The position numbers and the translations under genes are program-made. The notes under the pieces are model-generated. The model saw nothing but the letters and a program-made list of their open reading frames with translations, did no database searches and was not told the DNA's origin. From IMG/VR virus record IMGVR_UViG_3300031740_000128, positions 1 to 28,722 of that record: a stretch of 28,722 nucleotides of DNA, one strand, 5' to 3'. Positions 15,029 to 22,600 of this stretch are shown here, piece by piece. Each line of letters starts with the position of its first letter. Position 1 is the first letter of the stretch. Origin of the DNA: a virus.

Positions 15029-15581
15029 CGGTTATCACTTCCTGCGCCGCCCGGAAAACCTCATAGCCCAGTTGCTCGATCACCCGGTTGAGCGTTCCGA
15101 GGCTTACCGTCGTCGAGGCTTTCATTTTCTGCACGCGCTCGACCATCGCCCCGACGCGATCAACCAGAGTGCTGATTGAGGCAAAATCGGGAAGTTGTTT
15201 CGGCTTGGGATTGGGATTCTCCGCGCTTGCAAAAGAATCATGCCAAGCGAGCAGGGCACCATCGGGGCCATAGATTTCATTCCAGCGATTGCACAGGTCC
15301 TCGGTGATGGCGCGCAGCAAGGCGACTTCCGGCAGCAGATCGAGCGGGTCCGGATCGGCTTTGAACCGCGCTATCGCGTCTTGCAGATCGACGCGTTCAA
15401 TGCCGGAATAGCGCCCATGCCGGATTGGATTTGAACCGCCATGCAGCTTGCACTTGCCTGTGCCGGGATGATCGGTTCCCCAGCCGGCAGCCTGTGTGCA
15501 AAGCTCGTCAACGCCGTGCTTCTTGCCGCCGCATTTCGCCGCCGCTGGCTTCTTCGCCTTCTTTTTCTTGCTTACCGTCAT
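14916..15581 (-). CDS. Candidate terminase small subunit with Cys/His HGG motif
   Basis: Position just upstream of, and overlapping, the large terminase gene suggests the small subunit. With ATG 15581 as start (TTG 15602 is possible) it is 221 residues. It opens with a Lys-rich stretch (MTVSKKKKAKKPAAAK). Then come C17, C28, C44 and H47 in CTQAAGWGT…GKCKLHGG, followed by PIRHGRYSG. This HGG-x2-P-x2-HGRYS arrangement is familiar from phage small-terminase-like or terminase-adjacent proteins and may bind zinc. The C-terminal 120 residues are helical (SISTLVDRVGAMVERVQKMKASTTVSLGTLNRVIEQLGYEVFRAAQEVI), suited to an oligomeric ring. DNA recognition by this protein is inferred. The start region carries a duplicated 16-bp segment. 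Confidence 0.65.
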   Translation of the reverse strand: MTVSKKKKAKKPAAAKCGGKKHGVDELCTQAAGWGTDHPGTGKCKLHGGSNPIRHGRYSGIERVDLQDAIARFKADPDPLDLLPEVALLRAITEDLCNRWNEIYGPDGALLAWHDSFASAENPNPKPKQLPDFASISTLVDRVGAMVERVQKMKASTTVSLGTLNRVIEQLGYEVFRAAQEVITDGDMCTQLCQAVERRWGTIRLDAGTASDSRPAKGTGK

Positions 15582-15617
15582 GAGCGACCTAAGGATGGAC
15601 AACCGTCATGAGCGACC
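15574..15617. repeat. 16-bp direct repeat across the small terminase start
   Basis: The 16-base sequence ACCGTCATGAGCGACC occurs twice, at 15574-15589 and 15602-15617, with 12 bases between. Each copy contains, on the minus strand, an ATG-ACG-GT start-like string; the upstream copy opens only a 6-codon frame ending in TAG. It looks like a small local duplication of the translation start. Confidence 0.75.
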
Positions 15618-15640
15618 GATTCGGATTATCAGACGTGGAT

Positions 15641-16006
15641 TCACTTCGGTTTCGCTTCAGATCCTTGCTGCTTCTTCAGCGTGAAGAAGATGCGCGACTG
15701 GCGCTCATCGATGTTGACCTCGTACTTCTCCGGATCAACGCCGAGCGCCCTCATAAAGCCGTCGAGCATGGCTTTCTTGCCTTGCTCCTGCTTGTCGGCT
15801 TGCAGATCGGCAAGTACAGCGTTGGCGCGCAAGGCTTCGGCGCGGTTGCGGGCCGACTCGATCTGGGTGAGTGTGAGCGCGTATTCAAGGATTTGCTCCT
15901 TGGTCGCCTGGATGACTTCAGGCGGCGTAGCCTTGGCAGGAGGCTGCTGCTGCCCGAAAGCGGTGAATGAGAGCACCAGAACCGTGATAGCGAGCTTTAT
16001 GATCAT
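15641..16006 (-). CDS. Exported small coiled-coil protein, 121 aa
   Basis: ATG 16006 has AAGGGGA 4-6 bases upstream and gives a clear Sec signal peptide (MIIKLAITVLVLSFTAFG / QQQPP, cleavage near 18), so the longer frame to 16063 is rejected. The mature part is a single amphipathic helical region (about 30-85, EVIQATKEQILEYALTLTQIESARNRAEALRANAVLADLQADKQEQGKKAMLDGFMRAL) ending in a short charged strand segment and a Lys/Ala tail. It starts 25 bases after the tail-fibre stop, so the two exported proteins may act together, for example as a fibre chaperone or periplasmic partner. An o-spanin-like role is less likely, as no lipobox Cys is present. Function unknown. Confidence 0.65.
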   Translation of the reverse strand: MIIKLAITVLVLSFTAFGQQQPPAKATPPEVIQATKEQILEYALTLTQIESARNRAEALRANAVLADLQADKQEQGKKAMLDGFMRALGVDPEKYEVNIDERQSRIFFTLKKQQGSEAKPK

Positions 16007-16031
16007 AAATCCCCTTTCAGGATTGGTATGG

Positions 16032-18506
16032 TTATTTCCAAACCGGAACCCAGACAGTCGCACCGCTCGAATCCTGCATCTTCATCCAGCCGTTCTGCGC
16101 TGCCGTCGTCGGCCCGCCGGTGCCGCCGATGAAGTTGGTGCCGAACGCGGGCGTTGAGCCGCCCGTGGCAGTGATCAGCGCGGTCGTAGTCTTGAATACT
16201 GGACTTTCAACCGACGTGCCGACGTAGATGGTTCGCGGCTTATTGCCGCCCGACAGGCCGATGTCATTGGCATTGTTGGTAAAGGCGATGAAGTGACCGC
16301 TACTGTTTAGTTGCCAGTATTCGGTATTGGCGACTCTGAAGCCCACCGCTGTCGTGCCGTTGAAGATGGTCTCCTGCAAGGCCGGCTCATAAAGGATTGC
16401 ATAGTTTGAGGTCGTCGGGACTGAAGAGGCAAGCGGGCCGAACCAGAGGCCAGCATAGGTGGTATCGCCGTCGGCAAAACCAATCCTCACCTTGTTGGTG
16501 TAGTTATTGTTCGCGGTGAAATTCGCACCGCTGAAGACATGCCTGCCGTCCTTATCGAGCATCACCTGGTTGCTGGCGTTCATGCCGAGCAAACGGTAGT
16601 CATTGGTGCCATCGGTCGCCGTGATGTAGGACGGGCGAATCAAACGCAGGGGCATGACGGTCTTCGTCAGCGACTTTCCTGAAGCCGTCGAGCCTGCGAA
16701 ATTCGTAGTAAGAGTTAAAGAGGTATCCGATACCGGCGTGCTCGCCACCTCGTACCAGGTGACGCCGTCATCAGCCAGAGTGACCTGGTCGCCGCCAACA
16801 AATTCCTTAGTGAACTTGGTGCCGCTGCCGGTGATGGTCGCCGAGCCGTTAGTCACGGTGACTGTACCTGTAGGCCCGAAAAGCCCGTCGGAGTTATCGA
16901 TGATGTAGCGCCTGACGGAATCGCGCTTCGGTTTGATGCCAATCGAGAAAGAAGTTGGCAGCGGCGCTTCAAGCTGAATGCCGAGCGAGCTTTCGGCGTT
17001 GCCGCCGGCGGCGACATTCAAGGAGATCAGGCTGTTGAGGCTCGCCCCGTTCAGGTCGCCGTCGATGCCGCTGTTGTTCACCGATTCAGTCTGCAATGCT
17101 ACAGCGCGAACGCCGCTGACGATCCGCTCGACCATCATGACGTTGTAGCCATAAACATTCACCCCGCCTGGGATGTTGGTCGGACTGAGAACCACATGCG
17201 ATTTGATGCCGTGGTTGTTGTAATCGCCGGCGGCAAAGCCGGTCATGTCCTGGGACACCCGGTTCAAGAACCCGGCGATGTAGGTGTCGCCAGGTCCGGA
17301 GATCTTGTTGAAACCGAATTCGTAGCCAAACACCCCAACGCCGAGGCTGCCGCCGCTGCGCGAGGTCTGAAAGACCATCGAGGGGTTGCCGCTGTTGATC
17401 GGCGAGCCGACAGTCGAATCCGCGCCTTGCGCCATCAGCGCCATGGCTCCAGTATTCGCCCAGCCAGTATCGTTCACCGTGGCATTCTGAAATCTCAGCA
17501 GCGCCGGCATCAGCGCTGGATTTGCACCCGTCGAGCGCTTGAGTGTCTTGCCGCCCGTGCCGCTGAACAAAACGATCTCCGAATCCGTCGACGAGCTAGT
17601 ATTGGTGCTCGCATCGCCGCCCGCTCCGGAGCCGTTGCTTGCGGCGGTAACTCTGCCCTTCGCGTCTACGGTGATGTTGGCGTTGGTGAATGAGCCTACG
17701 TTGCTGTTCACCGTCGCTAGGGTAAAGGAGGTGCTACCCGGTCCGCTCGCCGAGCCGTCACCGGTGAGCCCGGTGAGATAGTTGCCGACCGACTGTTTGC
17801 CGGCCAACGCGCTGGCCAGGTCGCTCTGGCTGCCGAGCGTGCCGATGATCTGTCCCCACTGGCCGCCAGTGGGGACGCCCCAGCGAATGCCGAGCGCCTG
17901 CGTCGAGTCGGCTATCGGCACCTGGCCATTACTGCCTACCGGAAGCCGCGTGCTGCTGCTGCCGAAGACATAAAGGTCGCCTTTGGTCGTCAGGGGAGCA
18001 AGCCCCGCAACAAGTTGGAGTATCTGTGTGCGGTTGAAGGTCACGCCATCGATGTGCGGCACGCTCGTGGCATTAAAGATGATTATGTCTGCCCATGTGG
18101 TTGTGACAGGCTGAGCGGGAACGGAAAACGTCGAAAGACCATCAAAGGATTTTATCTGCTGCCCCTGCGCCGTGTAGAACCATGCGCTGTATTTCGCATC
18201 ACTTCCAACAAGCGCATCGGACAGGCTATCAATGGTAGTGAGAGGAATCGTAAGGATGCCGCCCGCGACGGAACAGGTGATGTCTGCATACACCGGCCCG
18301 CCGTTCTGTACACTCCCGGCGATCAGAGTGTGCTTATCGCTTGTAACAACCACCTTATTTACATAGATGCGCAGGTGCGGATTTGTGGCTGAATTCTGCC
18401 AGTTGCCGATTGTAGTGCTGGTTATGGTGACCTGTGCGGCCTGTACCGCTGCCGTGGCCGAGAAGAGAAGAAAAAGGATTGTCGCGAGTTGAAAGAAACG
18501 TTTCAC
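16032..18506 (-). CDS. Tail fibre/spike-type protein with Sec signal peptide, 824 aa
   Basis: GTG 18506 is preceded by AGGAGG at 9-base spacing. The first 24 residues are a signal peptide (MKRFFQLATILFLLFSATAAVQA / AQ). Next come a beta-rich N-terminal domain (25-150) and fibre modules typical of phage tail proteins: DLYVFGSSSTRLPVGSNGQ…IRWG (about 205-235), GLTGDGSASGPGSTSFTLATVNSNVG…ITVDAKGRVTAASNGSGAG (about 270-325), and a strand-rich module GTVTVTNGSATITGSGTKF…GDQVTL (about 570-630). No S74 peptidase or known depolymerase motif is seen. It is Ser/Thr/Gly-rich throughout and probably binds the host surface. The signal peptide is odd for a tail fibre, which normally folds in the cytoplasm. 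A copy of the repeated 21-bp element lies 34 bases upstream. Confidence 0.75.
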   Translation of the reverse strand: MKRFFQLATILFLLFSATAAVQAAQVTITSTTIGNWQNSATNPHLRIYVNKVVVTSDKHTLIAGSVQNGGPVYADITCSVAGGILTIPLTTIDSLSDALVGSDAKYSAWFYTAQGQQIKSFDGLSTFSVPAQPVTTTWADIIIFNATSVPHIDGVTFNRTQILQLVAGLAPLTTKGDLYVFGSSSTRLPVGSNGQVPIADSTQALGIRWGVPTGGQWGQIIGTLGSQSDLASALAGKQSVGNYLTGLTGDGSASGPGSTSFTLATVNSNVGSFTNANITVDAKGRVTAASNGSGAGGDASTNTSSSTDSEIVLFSGTGGKTLKRSTGANPALMPALLRFQNATVNDTGWANTGAMALMAQGADSTVGSPINSGNPSMVFQTSRSGGSLGVGVFGYEFGFNKISGPGDTYIAGFLNRVSQDMTGFAAGDYNNHGIKSHVVLSPTNIPGGVNVYGYNVMMVERIVSGVRAVALQTESVNNSGIDGDLNGASLNSLISLNVAAGGNAESSLGIQLEAPLPTSFSIGIKPKRDSVRRYIIDNSDGLFGPTGTVTVTNGSATITGSGTKFTKEFVGGDQVTLADDGVTWYEVASTPVSDTSLTLTTNFAGSTASGKSLTKTVMPLRLIRPSYITATDGTNDYRLLGMNASNQVMLDKDGRHVFSGANFTANNNYTNKVRIGFADGDTTYAGLWFGPLASSVPTTSNYAILYEPALQETIFNGTTAVGFRVANTEYWQLNSSGHFIAFTNNANDIGLSGGNKPRTIYVGTSVESPVFKTTTALITATGGSTPAFGTNFIGGTGGPTTAAQNGWMKMQDSSGATVWVPVWK

Positions 18507-18539
18507 TGTTCCGCGCCTCCTAAGGTGAATTGGCGCAGA

Positions 18540-18560
18540 GAGTGTAAGCAGAGGGTCAAG
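18540..18560 (-). promoter_or_regulatory. Repeated 21-bp element, copy D (upstream of tail fibre)
   Basis: The minus strand reads CTTGACC, five bases (CTCTG), CTTACACTC, 34 bases before the tail-fibre GTG, whose AGGAGG follows at about 18519-18524. It lies in the 74-base gap between the small basic gene and the fibre gene. Confidence 0.7.
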
Positions 18561-18580
18561 GGGCCGTATAAGACGGACGC

Positions 18581-18826
18581 TTAGACCGATGCGCTGAAGC
18601 GGCGCTTGCGCAGTTTGCCGGCTTCAGGCGCGCCGCCGCGCTTGCGGCTGCCGGTGACGGCCTCGTGGCCGCGCTCGATCTCGCGCAGATCGGCGAGCTG
18701 CTCATCCTCGGCTTTGCTGACCACTGAGGGGTTTTTACGCCACGGATGCTCCTTGCGGCGCTCTCGTCGCTCGGCTGGAGTTGCCTTCTGTTTTTTAAAC
18801 AGATTCGATAGTGTCGATTTTGCCAA
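18581..18826 (-). CDS. Small basic phage protein, 81 aa
   Basis: TTG 18826 is preferred because GGGAG lies 7 bases upstream and gives the phage-like start MAKSTLSNLFKKQ; a TTG at 18853 would add nine residues without a ribosome site. The protein is highly basic (RRERRKEHPWRKNP, RKRGGAPEAGKLRKRR), with one acidic helix (EDEQLADLREIERGHE). Such composition suits nucleic-acid binding or a packaged internal protein, but no family is recognised. It is preceded by copy E of the repeated element and faces away from the plus-strand cassette. Confidence 0.55.
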   Translation of the reverse strand: MAKSTLSNLFKKQKATPAERRERRKEHPWRKNPSVVSKAEDEQLADLREIERGHEAVTGSRKRGGAPEAGKLRKRRFSASV

Positions 18827-18865
18827 TGCCCATCTCCCAACGGAACTTGCCAATTACAATGCGGA

Positions 18866-18886
18866 GAGTGTAAGGGCGCGGTCAAG
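18866..18886 (-). promoter_or_regulatory. Repeated 21-bp element, copy E (upstream of small basic gene)
   Basis: The minus strand reads CTTGACC, five bases (GCGCC), CTTACACTC, 40 bases before the TTG at 18826. It lies in the divergent region between this gene and the plus-strand cassette starting at 18918. Confidence 0.7.
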
Positions 18887-18917
18887 TGGGGTTTTGCTAT
18901 GTTGTAGAATTGCGCCT

Positions 18918-19175
18918 ATGGCATATCGATCAGTATTGATCACTCAACCGAGCTATCACGGTGTCAGAACCTGTGATGTGTGTAAGGCAGATATAGACAA
19001 GGTTGTAGAAGGGGCGACCAGCACTGGCTACGTTAGTACGAATCAGGAATGGTACGATCTCACGGTCATATCACCCCTCGGCGACGAAGAAAATCAGCAA
19101 CTCGATATATGCTCGCTGGCCTGCTTGACGAAGTGGTTAGCAGAGTACAAGGCAAGATACCCCGGCTTGGAGTAG
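18918..19175 (+). CDS. Small protein with two Cys pairs, 85 aa
   Basis: ATG 18918 opens MAYRSVLITQPSYHGVRTCDVCKADIDKVVEG and ends in KWLAEYKARYPGLE. C-x2-C (residues 19-22) and a second C-x3-C (CSLAC, about 68-72) with an intervening aromatic/acidic segment (NQEWYDLTVISP) suggest a treble-clef-like or zinc-ribbon fold. No ribosome site is visible, and a TAGAAT box ends 7 bases before the ATG, so a leaderless transcript is possible (weak). It is the first of three tiny genes in a cassette opposite in direction to the virion genes, between the tail fibre and the polyvalent protein. Its role is unknown, probably accessory. Confidence 0.6.
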   Translation: MAYRSVLITQPSYHGVRTCDVCKADIDKVVEGATSTGYVSTNQEWYDLTVISPLGDEENQQLDICSLACLTKWLAEYKARYPGLE

Positions 19176-19177
19176 AC

Positions 19178-19363
19178 ATGGGGGTTCTGGACTTTCTATT
19201 CGGCGGACATCAATATTCCAACCTGCGACCCGGAGAACCATGCTCGCCGGGCTGCCAAGGGCACATCGCTCATCCTTGTGAGAAGTGCGGAAGAATCGCA
19301 GCGGGACTCATATCGACAGAAAGCAACTCGCCGAAAGAAAGAGACGCAGAGGAAAGTAGATGA
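19178..19363 (+). CDS. Tiny Cys-rich protein, 61 aa
   Basis: ATG 19178 follows the previous stop by two bases; the longer frame from 19049 lies over the preceding gene and is rejected. The protein has a Cys cluster C-S-P-G-C … H-P-C-E-K-C (about 23-38) and then a Ser/Lys/Glu tail. This spacing would suit one zinc site made by two Cys pairs with His nearby. The stop overlaps the next start (ATGA). No family is recognised; small DNA- or protein-binding adaptors of this size are common in phages. Confidence 0.5.
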   Translation: MGVLDFLFGGHQYSNLRPGEPCSPGCQGHIAHPCEKCGRIAAGLISTESNSPKERDAEESR

Positions 19364-19545
19364 AAGCATCAGAACTTATCAAGAATCTGGAATCGCTGAT
19401 TGCCCAGTTCGGCGATGCCGAGGTTCACGCCTTTCCGGGTTGGGATACGAGCTATCCTGTCTCCCCCGAAACCATTGACTATTACACCGGTGACATCACC
19501 GGCGGTGAACCATATATACTTATCACAGGCCAGGCTCCCGAATAA
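19360..19545 (+). CDS. Small acidic phage protein, 61 aa
   Basis: ATG 19360 overlaps the preceding TGA and has GAGG about 8 bases upstream. The sequence MKASELIKNLESLIAQFGDAEVHAFPGWD … EPYILITGQAPE has the layout of short phage proteins with a helix 'LIxxLxxLxxxxGDAEV' followed by a strand and acidic turn, usually of unknown function. It ends the plus-strand cassette and runs toward the polyvalent protein, whose stop is at 19601. The 55 bases between hold only an imperfect hairpin without a T-run. Confidence 0.65.
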   Translation: MKASELIKNLESLIAQFGDAEVHAFPGWDTSYPVSPETIDYYTGDITGGEPYILITGQAPE

Positions 19546-19600
19546 TCACGGCTCGCGTAGCGCCTGCTCGCGGAGTCCGGGGTGAATGCGTCGGTTATGT

Positions 19601-22600
19601 TTATGGCAGATACTTCTTCGCCCTCTGCTGTAACTGCTTCGCTTTCGCATCGGGAAGATTGTCAAGGGAGTCCTCTGCGTCGTCCAATATCGGCACGAGC
19701 AGCTTTCTTTCTTCCGTCGTCGCCTTATCCAGCACGTTCAGCTTTTGCTCATAAGAGAGGCGCTTAAAGCCAGCCTCCAGCGGCGACATCTCAGCATGAT
19801 CCTGCGCGCGGTCGACATCGTCATCGGTCACCACGCCGGAGCGGATCAGCTCATCTGACCGCTTGCCCATCGGCACATTATTGCGAAAGCCCTTTTCCAG
19901 CTCACGCATCGCCTGACGCTTCGCCATCTGTTCTTTGGTGACGACACCAGACGGCAGGCGGTCGCCCACATAGGAGCGAGTGAGCGCCAGCGCTGGCGAC
20001 TCATCGACGCTGGCCGGCGCACTCTTAATGCCGAAGACGCCAGCGACCTGCCGCCCCGTACCTTGCCCCTGCTCTTTTGACTTCTGAATATTTTGCACCG
20101 AGATGGGCAGGACTTGCTTGCCGAGATAGCCGGCCACATCTTTGGCCTGCTGCATGATCGAATCTTCCGGATTGCGGATCTGCACATTCTGGAAATCCGC
20201 GTTGCGCACAACCAGATCGTTGAACAGATGCAGCGCCGGCGAGATTTTATGCGTCGCTGTTTTGCCCGGCGCGGTGAGCCAGTTGTAAGCCTCGCTGGCA
20301 TAGGTTGGGAATGCGATGCGCTCAGGCTGGCCATTGTCGAGTGTGCCGCCGGTGCGCGGGAAAAAGTAATCCTTCGCACCCTTCGGTTTCTCGCTGGTCA
20401 TCAGAGCCGTCGTGATGCCGCCGGCAATGCCGGTCAGCAGCGTCATGCCCATCACGTAGCCGGCCCGGTCGGAGATCGGCGCGTTGCCGACCGTCGAGCG
20501 ATTGGCTACCGCGCGCACGATCCGGGCCGGAGCCGCCGCCGTCTCAGCCGCCGCGCCACCGAGAGCGCGCAACGTGCCATACTGCCAACCGAAGCGCCCG
20601 ATGGTCGATTTGAGGACGTCTTTCACCGCGTTGTTAGCGAAAGAGTTGTCATAGACCACCTGGCCGAACATATCATCGACAATATCCCACTGCTTCGAGA
20701 GCGCGCCGCGTTGCGCATCCTCAGAGGCGCTGGGGCCGAGCCGGTCAAGCTCAAGCATGGCGCGCTTGGCAAAAGCGGCGGCTTTCAGACGCGGCACCAG
20801 CCCGCCGAGAATCGGCGCGGTGCCCACCTCCATCACCGCGCCGAGCGAATTCTTGATTGCTTTCGGATAGTCGCCGGCTCTCACCGCCTCGACGAATGAT
20901 TTGCGGAAATTGGTTTGAAAGGCGCGATCCTCGCCCGGCCTGCCGCCAGCCTTCATTGTCGCATCGACCATGCGGGCAATCGCCGGCGGCTGACTCCCCG
21001 GCCTGTTGTATTCGGCGATGATCTTATGACCGAGCCGCACATCGAGCACCGGAGCAACCGGGATCTTGGCGGCTTCCACGGCAGCGCGGCCAAGCCTGCC
21101 AGCCTGCGCATGTTGCAGCGCGTTGTTGAACTGGCCGAACATCGATTGCAGACCGGTAAAGGAACCATGAAAAGCCGACCAGCCGAGCGTGAACATATTC
21201 ATCCAGTTGTTTGACCGATTCAAACCTCTGAAGCCAGCGCCGAGAAGGTCATCGCGGCTTTTGATGTCCGGGCTCAGCCAGGCATTGACCACCCGCGCCG
21301 CATCATCGGGCATGTGATAGGAGCCGGCACTGTCGCCGGTCTTCGTACTGATGCGCGGATCGACTTCGACCCAATCCGCATGCAGCGGCCCCTTGCCTGG
21401 CGGCACGAATTCGGCCAGGCCCTTGCTCTGCATCTCACCCATGAAATCTTGGCCGAACCTGAAGCGCCGCGCCGTGTCATAATGCCAGAGCGCCACGTCA
21501 ACCGGATTGGTTGATTTCGGTTTCAAGCCAGCCGCCAGCCCGTCCTTCACGGTCGGCGGATCGGTGCGCGGGTGCGTTTGAAACCAGCGATCAGTAAACT
21601 GCCGCGCCGCCTCCGAATCAGTCCAGAAGGTGCTTAGATAATCCGTAGCGAATCTCACTTGCTGGCGCGCGGGCAGCCGCCGTACTTCCGCATCATAGGC
21701 ATTGCGCAGGGTGTCATGCGCCGCTTGCAGTTCAGGCGTCGGCTGTGGCTGGCGATTCTGTAGCCGGTCGAGAAAGTCTACCTGATCCCGCTCCGGCATC
21801 TTCAGGAAAGCATTGCGCAGGCTGTGCAGTCCTGACTCCGCTGCCTTCACGTCTCTTTCATACGCGCCGCGATTCGCCCTGATCGCATTGCCGGTGACGC
21901 CAGCCCGGTCGCTGAGCGTATCCGGGGCAAAGAGCTTGCGCACGTCGGCGTTGATCTTGCGCACCAAAGGAGCCATGCCCAGCGTGAGCAGATCGAGGCT
22001 CACCGCACCCTTTTGATTCTCCAGCGCCCGCGCCGTCTTCTCGCGTAAGTGGTCTATGTCGCCGGCGTCGGCTTCATCGCCAGCGGCAAACCCTCTCACC
22101 GTATCCCAGACGTTGCGCAGCAGCGGCTTTACACGCTCGCCGAGGCGATCCACCATCTGCTTTGACCAGGAGGCGAAGTCTTTTGCCGAGCGCGCCAGGT
22201 CATAACCGAGCACTGCTGCCGCCTTCATTGCGCGATCAGCATTGACGCCGAAAGACAGCTCATTCGACCGCTCGCCCAGGTCAGTGCGCCACTCGACGAT
22301 TTGCGGGTGATCATCGCCGCGCCCGCCAAGCTCGACATTGCGGCTGACTCTTTCCTTTGCCGCCACGCGCGCCTTGTCGAGCTTGGCAATGGTCTCATCC
22401 GGCAGGTCACGCTCCAGCGCCCAATCGCGTAGCTCGTCAGGCGACACGCGCGAAAGGCTGGGCCGTTCGCCGGGTATCTCCGGCGCAAGCACATCACGGA
22501 GCTTGCTGTGGACTTCGCTGGACTTCGCGGATTCGGGCAGGCCGAGCGCCAGCTTTACGGCAGGGTCATTGAAGAACTGCCCGCCCTCTTGCCTGTGTAA

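Noticed and set aside
6239-18886. Reading the repeated element as an ordinary sigma-70 or sigma-54 promoter
   Set aside because: TTGACC is followed 7 bases later by TACACT rather than about 17, no -10-like box occurs at the right distance in copy A, and the GG/GC pair 10 bases apart needed for sigma-54 is missing.
19546-19600. A terminator between the plus-strand cassette and the giant gene
   Set aside because: The only hairpin (around 19557-19585) has bulges and no T-run on either strand.
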